A DNA stretch of 64,000 nucleotides, from the NCBI RefSeq assembly GCF_014636295.1, contig NZ_BMEC01000013.1, positions 1 to 64,000 on the forward strand. The letters run 5' to 3'. Origin of the DNA: Marivirga lumbricoides (GTDB taxonomy: Bacteria > Bacteroidota > Bacteroidia > Cytophagales > Cyclobacteriaceae). A model generated the notes under the pieces. The model saw nothing but the letters and a program-made list of their open reading frames with translations. It ran no database searches and had not been told where the DNA came from. Below, piece by piece: positions 46,087 to 55,718 of this stretch. Both the position numbers and the translations under genes were made by a program. How positions within the stretch are numbered: position 1 is the stretch's first letter; each line of letters opens with the position of its first letter.

Positions 46087-46881
46087 TCAGTCTCCTTCAT
46101 GATATATACGGGTTCCCACATTTTTACCGTGTGCGATATCAACTATTACGTTTTCACGCTTTCCATTCGCTATGTATGTAGGAATATCTTTTGCAGCTGT
46201 TTTTTTCGCCACATTTATTTTAGACTCCATTCCACCTCGACCTTCACCTTCTTTCTTGTTAGAAGACTGAACAAACTGCTCTACAGCCTGATCAGTGGTT
46301 ACATTTCTTATCAGATTGGAATCCTCATCATCAGGGTGCCCATCAAAAACCCCATCAGTATCTGTTAATAATATCAATGCATCTGCATTAATAAGCTCTG
46401 CTACAAGACTGGCCAGTTCATCATTATCTGTAAACATGGACATAGAAAGGGAAACGGCATCATCTTCATTAGCTATTGGAACAATGCCCTGGTTAAGCAG
46501 GCCTTCATAGCAATTGATCATATTATCACGGTGTTTTCCCAGGTCAAAATCACGCTTTGTAGCAAGCACCTGAGCGCAGCGCATTCCATAATCATGGAAA
46601 AGGCTGTAATAATGGCGCATCATTCGCGGTTGGCCTACAGCTGAATATACTTGTCTACGCGCTGTAGGGTCAATGAGGGTATTGCCATCCAATACTTCTT
46701 TGCCGGCTATTACAGAACCGGAAGATATAAGTACGCAAATTATATCATCTTCGTAAAGCCTGGCTATTTGATCTACTAACTTTCTCAGGATTGGCACCAC
46801 TATCCTGTTATCCTTATTAGTCATTACATTGGTACCTACTTTTATTACTATTCTCTTTTGGTATTGCTTTTCAACTTCCAT
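46087..46881 (-). CDS. proB: glutamate 5-kinase
   Basis: The ATG at 46881 (MEVEKQYQKRIVIKVGTNVM) suits the family better than 46902, giving 264 aa. The amino-acid-kinase fold is shown by IVIKVGTNVMTNKDNRIV, VLISSGSVIAGKEVL, NEDDAVS, FTDNDELASLVAELINADALILLTDTDGVFDGHP and GGMESKINVAKKTAA. It phosphorylates glutamate to gamma-glutamyl phosphate. The C-terminal PUA domain present in E. coli ProB (367 aa in total) is absent, which is a known natural variant. Expected feedback control by proline resides in the kinase domain. Confidence 0.95.
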   Translation of the reverse strand: MEVEKQYQKRIVIKVGTNVMTNKDNRIVVPILRKLVDQIARLYEDDIICVLISSGSVIAGKEVLDGNTLIDPTARRQVYSAVGQPRMMRHYYSLFHDYGMRCAQVLATKRDFDLGKHRDNMINCYEGLLNQGIVPIANEDDAVSLSMSMFTDNDELASLVAELINADALILLTDTDGVFDGHPDDEDSNLIRNVTTDQAVEQFVQSSNKKEGEGRGGMESKINVAKKTAAKDIPTYIANGKRENVIVDIAHGKNVGTRIYHEGD

Positions 46882-46951
46882 TTTCAATTTATGATAATTC
46901 AATATTGTTTAATTAAGCTTTCAGTAAAACTTATACTTTTTTGTTTCTTGA

Positions 46952-47752
46952 CTATTTGCCTAATTCAACCGCTCTGTCGAATGCAGCATAAGCCGCTTCT
47001 TCAATCAGTTGCTTTACATTATTATCCTCCATTGAGTCCAATGCAGCACGCGTAGTACCACCTTTGGAAGCTACTCTGTTCATCCAGGATTGTGGTGAAA
47101 GATCAGATTTATTAAATAATTCCACTGCTCCTTCAAAGGTTTGGCTAACCAACACCTTGGAATCATGCTCAGAAAAGCCCATCTTTTTAGCGGCATCCAT
47201 CATAGATTGCATAAAATAAAATACGTATGCAGGGCCACTTCCTGATATACCGGTAGAAGCATCAATATCATTTTCAGTGTCCAGTCTTACAGATTTACCA
47301 GTAGTGTTCAATAGGTTTTCAACAGTGGAAAGCTCCAAACGGGAAACCTCATCAGAAGCTGTAAATGAGGTGAGACCTTTTCCTACCTGAGCTGGAAGGT
47401 TAGGCATTGCCCTCACCACTTTAGTAATTCCTAGTCCGTCCTTCATACTCTGAATAGTAACCCCGGCCATAATGGAAATAACCAGCTGATCTTTTGTCAT
47501 CAAATGCTTAATTTCTTTAAACAAATCTTCAGAATGATAAGGTTTCACTGCAATAAAGATGATGTCTGCTACCGGCAGGCAATCTTCCAGATTTGTAAAT
47601 ACATCAAAGCGACTTACTTTTTTGAGTTCCTCTGTTTTTTGAGCATCCGTATCTGAGATCATTAAATTATGGCTTGATAAAAACTCTGATTTAACAAGCG
47701 CTTTGGCATATGCCAAACCCATATTTCCGGCTCCAATTACTAGTACTTTCAT
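46952..47752 (-). CDS. proC: pyrroline-5-carboxylate reductase
   Basis: A 266-aa NAD(P)H-dependent reductase. MKVLVIGAGNMGLAYAKALV is the Rossmann loop; IFIAVKPYHSEDL, ISIMAGVTI, VVRAMPNLPAQVGKGLT, ASTGISGSGPAYVFYFMQSMMDAAKKMG and KGGTTRAALDSME are the standard ProC signatures. It catalyses the last step of proline synthesis. It is the first gene of the operon, 70 bp ahead of the chosen proB start. Confidence 0.95.
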   Translation of the reverse strand: MKVLVIGAGNMGLAYAKALVKSEFLSSHNLMISDTDAQKTEELKKVSRFDVFTNLEDCLPVADIIFIAVKPYHSEDLFKEIKHLMTKDQLVISIMAGVTIQSMKDGLGITKVVRAMPNLPAQVGKGLTSFTASDEVSRLELSTVENLLNTTGKSVRLDTENDIDASTGISGSGPAYVFYFMQSMMDAAKKMGFSEHDSKVLVSQTFEGAVELFNKSDLSPQSWMNRVASKGGTTRAALDSMEDNNVKQLIEEAAYAAFDRAVELGK

Positions 47753-48081
47753 TTTCGTTATTGTTGTTTTGTTTAATTCTTATCTGAAAAATCAGGTAAG
47801 GGAGTGCAAGCTTTATGCATTTGTGGCCAAAATCTGAATTAAATTGAGGTTAGAAAAAAAATATAATTAAAAGGTTGATGCTTATCTGGCTTCAGACGTA
47901 CATTTTACAATTAATTAAAAAAATATTACGAAATGTGTCAAAAATGGAACTAAACCGACAATTAGGCGTAATCCCGCAATTATGTCAGTAAAAGCAACAG
48001 AAGTAACTACTTTGTAGAGAAAACAAAATTGAGGTCAGTAAACTCTAATATTTATATTTTTCTTTGTACCATTGAATAACG
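47753..48081. other. divergent intergenic region
   Basis: 329 bp between proC and the GNAT gene; it must hold promoters for both. No riboswitch-like structure or terminator was recognised. TACTTTGTA at 48009-48017 and CTTTGTA at 48061-48067 are partial matches to the Bacteroidota -7 element on the plus strand and are too weak to call. Confidence 0.35.
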
Positions 48082-48600
48082 ATGAAAATAATTTTAAGCA
48101 CTGAGAGGTTACTTCTTAAGCCAATTATAAAACAAGATGCTGCCTTTATATTAAAATTGGTGAATTCACCATTATATATCCAATTTATTGGTGACAGAAA
48201 GTTAAAAACTGTAAAAGAAGCTGAAGATTTTATCAAAAATGGTCCTCAAAAAAGCTATAATGAAAATGGGTATGGCTTATACTGTGTAAGAGCAAAAGAA
48301 GACCACCTACCTATTGGTGTTTGTGGCTTGTTGAAAAGAGATTTTCTCCCCCATCCGGATATTGGCTTTGCATTTTTACCTGAAGCCATGGGAAGAGGAT
48401 ATGCATATGAAATAGCTGCAGCTACATTAGAATATGCTCATCACGCATTAAAATTAAACACAGTTCTTGCTTTTGCGGATCCTGCAAATGAAAGGTCTGT
48501 GAAGTTGCTCGAAAAGACCGGTATGCAATTTCAAAAGCACTTTAAACATCCAGATGAAGGGAAGGAAGTGGTTCTGTATTTCAAAAAATTCAGTGATTGA
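48082..48600 (+). CDS. GNAT acetyltransferase, RimJ/RimL type
   Basis: A 172-aa cytoplasmic protein with the GNAT fold: STERLLLKPIIKQDAAFILKLVNSP, PIGVCGLLKRD, IGFAFLPEAMGRGYAYEIAAATLEYA (acetyl-CoA pyrophosphate loop with G-R-G-Y) and VLAFADPANERSVKLLEKTGMQF. Proteins of this group acetylate N-terminal or small-molecule amines; the acceptor cannot be read from sequence. It runs alone on the plus strand, 105 bp before an AHSA1-type gene. Confidence 0.88.
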   Translation: MKIILSTERLLLKPIIKQDAAFILKLVNSPLYIQFIGDRKLKTVKEAEDFIKNGPQKSYNENGYGLYCVRAKEDHLPIGVCGLLKRDFLPHPDIGFAFLPEAMGRGYAYEIAAATLEYAHHALKLNTVLAFADPANERSVKLLEKTGMQFQKHFKHPDEGKEVVLYFKKFSD

Positions 48601-48705
48601 CAATTCTGTAAACAGGTTATTACAAGTTAAGAAATATTAATATAACAGAAATACTTAAATGATAATCAGGTATATTTTGGAAGTGATATTCCATTTTTCA
48701 AATGA

Positions 48706-49158
48706 ATGAAAACAAACCCTAAAGAAATTTACAGTTGGAGAATTTTAAATTTTCCTGTAGAAATGGTATATGAGTCCTTTTCAAATCCAGCACATTTAGC
48801 AAAATGGTGGGGGCCTGAAGGTTTTACCAATACTATTCATGAGTTTGATTTAAAGCCCGGAGGTAAATGGATACTGACCATGCATGGTCCTGAAAAAGGA
48901 AATTATGAAAATGCAGCAATATTCAAAAAAGTTGATCCATTCAAATTAATAAGCTGGACGAGGACATCAAAACCCTTGTTTGATATGGAAGTAAGTTTTG
49001 AAGAATTAAGTGACTCACAATCTAGAATTACTTTCAAAATGATTTTTAACACAATGGAAGAATGTGAAAAAATCAGAAGTTTTGCTGAACCTAAAAATGA
49101 GGAAAACTTCGACAAATTAGAAAGATTGCTTAGTAAAATGAGTCACAATAAAAGGTAG
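48706..49158 (+). CDS. SRPBCC (AHSA1-type) protein
   Basis: A 150-aa START/Bet v 1-fold protein. SWRILNFPVEMVYESFSNPAHLAKWWGPEGFTNTIHEFDLKPGGKWILTMHGPEKG and FKLISWTRTSKPLFDMEVSFEEL are typical for the AHSA1/YndB group. A hydrophobic ligand pocket is expected; function is unknown. Its stop codon lies 10 bp from that of the convergent WecA-like gene, with a hairpin over the junction. Confidence 0.85.
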   Translation: MKTNPKEIYSWRILNFPVEMVYESFSNPAHLAKWWGPEGFTNTIHEFDLKPGGKWILTMHGPEKGNYENAAIFKKVDPFKLISWTRTSKPLFDMEVSFEELSDSQSRITFKMIFNTMEECEKIRSFAEPKNEENFDKLERLLSKMSHNKR

Positions 49159-49182
49159 GCAATTACTATCATGGTAGTTGCC
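49158..49182. terminator. hairpin over two convergent stop codons
   Basis: GGCAATTACTA and its complement TGGTAGTTGCC form an 11-bp stem (two G-T pairs) with a 3-base loop TCA. The last base of the AHSA1-type stop and the final codons of the WecA-like gene lie within it. It could serve both strands; no long T-run follows. Confidence 0.55.
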
Positions 49183-50245
49183 CTTCCTCTAACTTCCTGA
49201 TTTTTTCACGCCATGTTTTCACGTCCTGGTTGATTCTAAGAACTGTGGTAAGTAAAATGAAAAACAATAACACGATTAATAATGAGTAGGTTATACCAAA
49301 GTAATTACCGAAAAGGATATTTAATACTATTATTACCAGGGAAACACCTACAATGAGCAAACTGGAATATTTATGTGGAATCCCTAAAAGTAAAACCAGG
49401 TGATGCAAGTGAGATTTGTCCGCTTTAAAAGGACTATAACCCGTTTTAATTCTTCTTCTGTATACGCGAAGTGAATCGATAACCGGCAAAGCTAATACTC
49501 CTATCACAATCGACAGGGTGAGTGGTAATTGTTGAGTAGTTTGCTCAGCCATTTGTATCATAAAAATCCCTGATACCACCAAAATAAATCCTATAAACAG
49601 AGAGCCTGCGTCCCCCATAAACACCTTTTGCTTTTTGCTAAGGTTAAATCTTAGAAAGCCCACTAAACTACCTATCAGACTCAAATACATTAAAAGCAGA
49701 AAGCTATTACCCAATTTGAATGCTAAATATGCGAAAAGACCTAGAGCAACTATTGCCAGACCTGCAGCAAGCCCATCTATTCCATCCATTAAATTAAAAG
49801 CATTAATACAGCCTGTTATCACTATTAAGGTGAGAGAGTACTGTAGGAAAATTGGTAACTCATAGATTCCTAAAATTCCGTAAAATGAGGTAATACCCAC
49901 TCCATTTACAAACACATAATGCGCTAAAAGTAACTGAATAAGTAATTTAAAACTCGCTCTGATGTTCATTTTGTCATCAATTACACCCACAACGAGTAAC
50001 ACTAATGCGCCCAGCATCAGCATTTTCAAAAAATTAAGATCTGACCAATTGCTATTCGCAATAAAGCTCACAGTAACTGTAGCAATAAAGATAACAATCC
50101 CTCCTACCAATGGAACTGCATTCTGATGTACCTTACGTTGATTAGGTTTATCTACCAATTGTACAGCAATTGCCATTTTCCTTAATATTGGCGTTAACAC
50201 TAAAGTAATAACAAGTGCAAAGAGTAAAGTGATTATATTTTCCAT
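49169..50245 (-). CDS. WecA/MraY-like sugar-phosphate transferase
   Basis: A 358-aa integral membrane protein with about 11 membrane segments. Motifs are VVGVIDDKMNIRASFKLLIQL (the DD pair), CINAFNLMDGIDGLAAGLA, FMGDAGSLFIGFI, and DKSHLHHLVL (HxH-like loop). It should transfer a sugar 1-phosphate from a UDP-sugar to undecaprenyl phosphate and so start repeat-unit synthesis. It is the last gene of the polysaccharide operon and, with no PglC/WbaP-type enzyme visible in the window, the likely initiator. Confidence 0.88.
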   Translation of the reverse strand: MENIITLLFALVITLVLTPILRKMAIAVQLVDKPNQRKVHQNAVPLVGGIVIFIATVTVSFIANSNWSDLNFLKMLMLGALVLLVVGVIDDKMNIRASFKLLIQLLLAHYVFVNGVGITSFYGILGIYELPIFLQYSLTLIVITGCINAFNLMDGIDGLAAGLAIVALGLFAYLAFKLGNSFLLLMYLSLIGSLVGFLRFNLSKKQKVFMGDAGSLFIGFILVVSGIFMIQMAEQTTQQLPLTLSIVIGVLALPVIDSLRVYRRRIKTGYSPFKADKSHLHHLVLLLGIPHKYSSLLIVGVSLVIIVLNILFGNYFGITYSLLIVLLFFILLTTVLRINQDVKTWREKIRKLEEGQLP

Positions 50246-50256
50246 AGTTTTAGTTT

Positions 50257-51465
50257 TTATCTTTTAGTAAAGAAAGATTCCTGATTTTTTAAATGTCCCA
50301 TATTCATCTCTAGTAGTTGGTCGTAACGCAACTCTGCAGTACTATAAGCCACATTTTGTTTTGATTTGACATTAAGTGCTTCTACAATTAAAGCTTTGTA
50401 TTTCTCAACTATGAGCTTCCAGGTATAGCGTCTTTCTGCAATAGCTTCCATTTTTTTTCCAAGTGCTTTAAGCTCATCTACCTTAACACTCATCACTATA
50501 TTTTTCAAATCCTCAGCTGTATTAAAGTAAAGTGCCTGATTTTCAGTAGTTACTTTATTATATGAAACACCGTAGGTTATAATAGGTAAACCTAAATACA
50601 TGGCCTCCACTAATGATGGGTTTGTTCCACCGGCCGAATGACCATGAATGTAAACCAAAGCATTGCCCCTTAGTACATCTAATTTCTCCTGATTATAAAT
50701 AGGATCTAATAATATAATATTAGAAAATTGCTCATACCTGGCTCTTACATCTAATCCATAATCGCTATTCTTCCAGTTTCCGACCATTACCAGCGTGTAA
50801 TTAGGCAGTTCAGAAAAAGCCTGAAGCACATTATGCACATTGTTTTCCGGTTCTATGCGGCAAACTTTAAAAGCATAAGGCTTATGTAAAAATGGATACT
50901 CTTCAAGGTCTGCCTTTTTAGGGTTTACTTTCAGAGTATGATCTGCCCCATATTCAATAATCCTACTCAGTGAGCCATAGCGCATTGCAGTATAGTCTTG
51001 TATAGCCTCATTATCAGAGATATCTATATGAGAATATTTCACAGCTAAACCTTCTGCCCAGAAAAGATACCACTTAGCCAGAATATTCCATTTATCACGT
51101 TTCCACTCTATTCCATCAATAGAAATAATGATTTTACGGTTGGTGAAGAATTTCACAAAAGGAAGAATCCATGCTCCTGCCACTCCAAGTATGAGAAGCA
51201 CTTCACTAAAAAACACAGCATGTAAAATGGAAAGTGTATCATAAAAGATACTTTGGATTCCATTGGCTTCCAAAGGCAAATACCTGAGTCTGGCATTTTT
51301 GTAAAATTGTTTTTGCTCTTCTTTGGGATAACGTTTACCAGAGCAATACACAGTAATATCATATTCATCACTCATGTTTTCCACAATGTGTTCAGTAAGC
51401 GTTTCAAACCCTCCATAATTTGCAGGCAGGCCTACAGTTCCGATAATAGCAACTCGCTTTTTCAT
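50257..51465 (-). CDS. DUF1972-type GT4 glycosyltransferase
   Basis: A 402-aa GT-B transferase. The N-terminal domain (about 1-185) is DUF1972: RVAIIGTVGLPANYGGFETLTEHIV and the ARLRYLPLEANGIQSIFYDTLS tract. The C-terminal GT4 half holds VCRIEPENNVHNVLQAF, VMVGNWKNSDYG, and the donor-binding HSAGGTNPSLVEAMYLGLPIITYG. This family includes rhamnosyltransferases of surface polysaccharide loci. Donor and acceptor are not determined. The start overlaps galE by 4 bp. Confidence 0.88.
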   Translation of the reverse strand: MKKRVAIIGTVGLPANYGGFETLTEHIVENMSDEYDITVYCSGKRYPKEEQKQFYKNARLRYLPLEANGIQSIFYDTLSILHAVFFSEVLLILGVAGAWILPFVKFFTNRKIIISIDGIEWKRDKWNILAKWYLFWAEGLAVKYSHIDISDNEAIQDYTAMRYGSLSRIIEYGADHTLKVNPKKADLEEYPFLHKPYAFKVCRIEPENNVHNVLQAFSELPNYTLVMVGNWKNSDYGLDVRARYEQFSNIILLDPIYNQEKLDVLRGNALVYIHGHSAGGTNPSLVEAMYLGLPIITYGVSYNKVTTENQALYFNTAEDLKNIVMSVKVDELKALGKKMEAIAERRYTWKLIVEKYKALIVEALNVKSKQNVAYSTAELRYDQLLEMNMGHLKNQESFFTKR

Positions 51466-52520
51466 AATGAATCTATTTTATATTGTATTGAGCGTTTATA
51501 AACTAATTGTTTCTGCCACTTCCATGCATGTAATAAAGCATCGGCCACAGTGTATTCACTCTTCCAGGCAAGCTCCTTATTTACTTTTTGTGTATTGGCG
51601 TATATTTTTACTATATCTCCCTCTCTTCGTGGGCCTACGTTGTAGAGGAGTGTTTCTCCAGTAACCATTTCAAAAGTATTGATAAGCTCCAAAACCGAGG
51701 TTCCCTTACCTGTACCTACATTGTATATACTAATGCTGGCCTCAGAAGAAAACTGTTTTTCAAGAGCTGCTATATGTGCATTCGCTAAATCTACAACATG
51801 TATAAAATCACGCACACAGGTACCATCAGGTGTATCATAATCATTTCCAAACACGGTGAGTGGGCCTATTAAACCGATAGCACTTTGGCAAATATAGGGC
51901 ACCAAATTATTGGGTACTCCATTTGGCAACTCTCCTATTAACCCGGAAGGATGCGCTCCTATGGGGTTAAAATATCTCAACAAGGTAGATTTAACTATAT
52001 TCTGCGAGGACTTGGAAAGAAAATCCAGATATTGCTCCCCTACTTGTTTTGTATATCCATAAGGTGAAGATGCTGGTTTGTGCTCTTGGTCTTCAGAAAC
52101 TTCAACACTATCAGGCTGACCATACACGGTGCAGGAAGAAGAAAAAACTAAATTCGATATTCCGAATTCGTTCATAAGTTTTGTTACCACAGTTAATGAT
52201 TGAATATTATTGTGGAAATACAAGTCTGGTTTGTCAATTGATTCTCCTACAGCTTTGTAAGCTGCAAAGTGAATTACACCATCTATTTTATAATATTTGA
52301 AGATAAACCTCATTAACTTTTCATCTGTACAATCTATCTCAAAATAAAGAGGCTTTATTTTACACAAGATGTTCAATCCCTCCATTACAGATTTGTCGCT
52401 ATTGCGAAAATCATCTACAATAATAGATTTGTAGCCTTTCTCTGAAAGAGCCTCTACGGTATGAGAACCAATGTAGCCTGCCCCTCCAGTTACCAAAATA
52501 TTTTTTATGCCGTTCTTCAT
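51462..52520 (-). CDS. galE: UDP-glucose 4-epimerase
   Basis: The start is placed at ATG 52520 (MKNGIKNILVTGGAGYIGSH), 15 codons inside the longest frame; 352 aa. An extended SDR: TGGAGYIGSHTVEAL, FSSSCTVYGQPD (S/T of the triad), SPYGYTKQVGEQYL (YxxxK) and RYFNPIGAHPSGLIGE. DGTCVRDFIHVVDLA and YNVGTGKGTSVLELI complete the GalE pattern. It makes UDP-galactose (or UDP-GalNAc) for the polysaccharide repeat. Confidence 0.93.
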   Translation of the reverse strand: MKNGIKNILVTGGAGYIGSHTVEALSEKGYKSIIVDDFRNSDKSVMEGLNILCKIKPLYFEIDCTDEKLMRFIFKYYKIDGVIHFAAYKAVGESIDKPDLYFHNNIQSLTVVTKLMNEFGISNLVFSSSCTVYGQPDSVEVSEDQEHKPASSPYGYTKQVGEQYLDFLSKSSQNIVKSTLLRYFNPIGAHPSGLIGELPNGVPNNLVPYICQSAIGLIGPLTVFGNDYDTPDGTCVRDFIHVVDLANAHIAALEKQFSSEASISIYNVGTGKGTSVLELINTFEMVTGETLLYNVGPRREGDIVKIYANTQKVNKELAWKSEYTVADALLHAWKWQKQLVYKRSIQYKIDSL

Positions 52521-52620
52521 ATGTCTCTGGTTTTTTATAATATCAATATGAAAAACATACCACATTCATAAGTATATGAATAACAGTAACTTATGAATAT
52601 TTATTGATCGAAAATTTCCA

Positions 52621-53736
52621 CTATCTGGAATTGCTTTCCGACATTTGAAATGATGCGGCAGATGGAATTGCTAAAATTTGAAGGCTTTTTTTGATAAATG
52701 CTCCCTCTCTGAACTGTTCAAACTTTTTCTCAGCCTGTAGAGAAAGTAAATTATAAATAGATGGGTTTTCCAGTAATAATTCCAGTTTTTCTTTTAAGTC
52801 TTTCAAATTAGTACTGTTCACCCTATAGCCATTTATACCATCACTCACTAGTTCAGTAATGCCTCCAACTGGTGGTATAATAGCTGGAAGCTGGTAAGCC
52901 ATAGCTTCAATGATAGTCAGTCCAAATGTTTCTACCCATCCATCAGGTTTTGACAAATTCAAAACCACATGAGCCTGATTATAAAAAGGATGTAGATTTG
53001 TTTGTGTATCGAATAAACGAAGATTTCTCGGTAAGTCAGTGGATTTAAAATAAGTATCAATTTCATTTTGAGAAGAGTTCATCACCAAAGAAAATACGTA
53101 ATCGGGGCAGCTTCTCGCCAGTTCTATATATTCATTTACTCCTTTGTATGCTTTTAAACTGCACACCATCAGCACATGCTTTTCCTGATTATGGTGTTTT
53201 TCTTTTTGCTTTTTTTCCTGATACCAATCTTCCTCAATGGCATTATGAAGTACTACCGATTTTACAGAAGAAACAAGACCCTCATTAGCCAGATAATTAG
53301 ATACATATACTACCTGATCAGCTGTTCTGTCTACAATTCCAAATAATATTTTTTTTAGAATAGCGGGTTTGATACTGGTTTCGTGTATATGATAAATTAC
53401 CCGGATACCACGTAGTTTTCCTGCTATGGCTGCTCCGAAAGGTAAAACAGTATTCACATAAATGATATCATCTTTCTGAGCTTTTGCTAAAACCTTCAGC
53501 ATTAGAAGCAATTGACTAACCAATAAGAATACAAGTCTTAAATAAGGATTTTTGGTAAACGCATACCAAAAATTATGATACTTTACACCCGCCAAATTTG
53601 ATAAAAAACCTTCCCTTCCCCCACAGGTAAAAAGATGGACTTCTAAATTATTCTTTACCCACCCTTTAAGCAATTGCTTGAGTACCTTTGGGCTACCACT
53701 ATAGTCATTAAGTAAATGACAAGCTAATACACGCAT
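52621..53736 (-). CDS. GT4 family glycosyltransferase
   Basis: A 371-aa GT-B enzyme. N-terminal acceptor domain: RVLACHLLNDYSGSPKVLKQLLKGW. C-terminal donor site: VEEDWY then MVCSLKAYKGVNEYIELA, and ETFGLTIIEAMAYQLPAIIPPVGGITELV with the E-x7-E pair. It is soluble and probably membrane-associated. It belongs to the polysaccharide operon; sugar specificity is unknown. Confidence 0.88.
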   Translation of the reverse strand: MRVLACHLLNDYSGSPKVLKQLLKGWVKNNLEVHLFTCGGREGFLSNLAGVKYHNFWYAFTKNPYLRLVFLLVSQLLLMLKVLAKAQKDDIIYVNTVLPFGAAIAGKLRGIRVIYHIHETSIKPAILKKILFGIVDRTADQVVYVSNYLANEGLVSSVKSVVLHNAIEEDWYQEKKQKEKHHNQEKHVLMVCSLKAYKGVNEYIELARSCPDYVFSLVMNSSQNEIDTYFKSTDLPRNLRLFDTQTNLHPFYNQAHVVLNLSKPDGWVETFGLTIIEAMAYQLPAIIPPVGGITELVSDGINGYRVNSTNLKDLKEKLELLLENPSIYNLLSLQAEKKFEQFREGAFIKKSLQILAIPSAASFQMSESNSR

Positions 53737-53747
53737 GATTAATAAAA

Positions 53748-54977
53748 TTAAAGATTTTGATAGATTTTGTTCAAGGCCTCGCCTCTGGCATTCCAGTGGA
53801 AATTAGATTCAAAATGCTTTCTGGCAGCAATTGACATACTTTCTAAAGTGTTAGGATTACAGTACAATTTGAAAATTGCTTCACTTAAGGATTTTATGGT
53901 TTGCTTGTAAGATCCGTGCGGTACGCCAATACCACATTCTCTTGTTATAAACTCACCCGGACCTTCATTATCCAGACAGATTACAGGCAAGCCAAAACTC
54001 ATGGCCTCAGCCACTACCATACCTGCTCCTTCATGTGATGGGAATACAAAAGCACTTGATTCCCGGTACAATGCTAAAAGATCTTTACGTTCTATCCAGT
54101 CAATAAAACGCACGTATGGTTGAATGTTAAAGTTTAAGATCATTTCCTGATAGCTACCTAATTCAGGACCACTGCCCACTATCACCAATTCACATTTAAT
54201 TTTCTCTTCCACCGGTAAACTTTGTATAAAGGCGGCAAAAGATTTTATAGTCAGATCAAAACCTTTCAGAGGCACCAACCTTCCCGCAGAAATTAAACGG
54301 AATTTATGATTTGGTTTATTCTTATTCCAACCAAAGTCTTCTGTAGCAACAGAGGGCATTATAGAAAATCGTCCGCTCTTTAACGGTAAATATTGCTGTA
54401 CTGAAGAGTTCATACATAACACATGATCTGCCTTTTTTACTGTTCTTTTTAAAGAAAAAGAGAAGTTCCAAAATAACTTTTTAACCAACCATGTCATTCT
54501 ATCCTTTAACCAAAATGAGCTACTTCTACCATGCAGATATTGTTCAGGGATTAATGGATGATGCCCGACAGGCCCCCAAACAAAAGGTTTATTAAGCTTC
54601 CAGAGAAAACTGGGGGTCCAATCGTTATGAAAATTCACATTGTGCGCTATATCAAACTTTAGATTCAGCTTTTTAATAAAGTGAACAATTCCAAATTGCC
54701 ACATCCAAAAATAGAGCATTGCACCTCTGCCCCCCTTCTTCCAGAATCGCATCCAATAAGGTAAGTCAAAATAATAAAACTGTATGTTATTATAGACCTC
54801 ATCAGGGGTTTGCTCCATATACTTCTCAATATGAGGCCTATTATTTTCTCTTGTGATGGCTATCACCTTCTGAAAGCGTGCAATCTGATAAATAAAATTC
54901 CATCCCATTCCGTCCTCTGATCCTTTAAAGGGGTTTACAGCATAGGCGGTAGCCAGAATTGTTTTGTTTGCCATCAT
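53748..54977 (-). CDS. GT4 family glycosyltransferase
   Basis: A 409-aa GT-B enzyme. N-terminus: ILATAYAVNPFKGSEDGMGWNF. Donor half: LISAGRLVPLKGFDLTIKSFAAF, LVIVGSGPELGSYQEM, and GAGMVVAEAMSFGLPVICLDNEGPGEFI. It starts with MMANKT; the second ATG is equally possible. It overlaps the upstream acyltransferase gene by 4 bp (ATGA). Sugar specificity is unknown. Confidence 0.9.
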   Translation of the reverse strand: MMANKTILATAYAVNPFKGSEDGMGWNFIYQIARFQKVIAITRENNRPHIEKYMEQTPDEVYNNIQFYYFDLPYWMRFWKKGGRGAMLYFWMWQFGIVHFIKKLNLKFDIAHNVNFHNDWTPSFLWKLNKPFVWGPVGHHPLIPEQYLHGRSSSFWLKDRMTWLVKKLFWNFSFSLKRTVKKADHVLCMNSSVQQYLPLKSGRFSIMPSVATEDFGWNKNKPNHKFRLISAGRLVPLKGFDLTIKSFAAFIQSLPVEEKIKCELVIVGSGPELGSYQEMILNFNIQPYVRFIDWIERKDLLALYRESSAFVFPSHEGAGMVVAEAMSFGLPVICLDNEGPGEFITRECGIGVPHGSYKQTIKSLSEAIFKLYCNPNTLESMSIAARKHFESNFHWNARGEALNKIYQNL

Positions 54978-55663
54978 TTTCTGGTTTTTATAAGTTTGGC
55001 TGGTACACCCCCTATTATGCTGTAAGCCGGAAAAGATTTTGTTACCACGGCTCCCGCTGCAATCACAGACCCTTCTCCTACTTCCACTCCATCAAGTATC
55101 GTCACTTTGCTGCCAATCCAGCAATTGGCTCCAATTTTAATCCCTTTTCGTGATACGCCCTGCATGCGAATAAGCTTTTCATGATCTTCATAATTATGAT
55201 TTTCAGGGTGGCAGCTGAAGTACTGACCTACTATACAATCATTTCCAATCTCTAATCCACCAGCTCCCCCTAAATAGGCAAATTCACCTATCCCCACATT
55301 ATCTCCGATGCATATGCCTTCTCCGGGATTATCCAATGTAGTAGCTACAACAACTCTACTGAAAGAACCTAAACTCACATTACTCCCCATCTTTATTCCT
55401 TTCTTTCCTAATGCGCTGATGTAAACAAAGTCTCCAAGTTTCATGAAGCGGCCATAGGTAAATTTATGGCTATTTACTATTCTAACACCTCTACCCAAAA
55501 GAGCCATTTTATTCTTCTTGCCTTTAAAGATCATTTTCATGCCTCTTAACAAGCTTCTGACTTGCGTATAAGTGAATTGGATTAAGTCCTGACTGCTCAC
55601 ACTTTCATGTAACCTAAAAGCCGGATTTCTCAGTTGTACAATATTTTGAACAAGGGTTTTCAT
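54974..55663 (-). CDS. left-handed beta-helix acyltransferase
   Basis: A 229-aa hexapeptide-repeat protein of the CatB/WcaF/maltose-acetyltransferase group. From residue 65 on, repeats such as IKMGSNVSLGSFSRVVV, GICIGDNVGIGEFAYLG, LEIGNDCIVGQYF and IKIGANCWIGSKVTILDGVEVGEGSVIAAGAVVTKSF form the coil. The catalytic histidine is probably in CHPENHNYEDHEK. It most likely O-acetylates a sugar of the repeat unit or its precursor. Confidence 0.9.
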   Translation of the reverse strand: MKTLVQNIVQLRNPAFRLHESVSSQDLIQFTYTQVRSLLRGMKMIFKGKKNKMALLGRGVRIVNSHKFTYGRFMKLGDFVYISALGKKGIKMGSNVSLGSFSRVVVATTLDNPGEGICIGDNVGIGEFAYLGGAGGLEIGNDCIVGQYFSCHPENHNYEDHEKLIRMQGVSRKGIKIGANCWIGSKVTILDGVEVGEGSVIAAGAVVTKSFPAYSIIGGVPAKLIKTRK

Positions 55664-55718
55664 AGTAAGTATTTTTTATAATGAGCATTGTAAAATGAAC
55701 GATCTATTTAAATTACTA

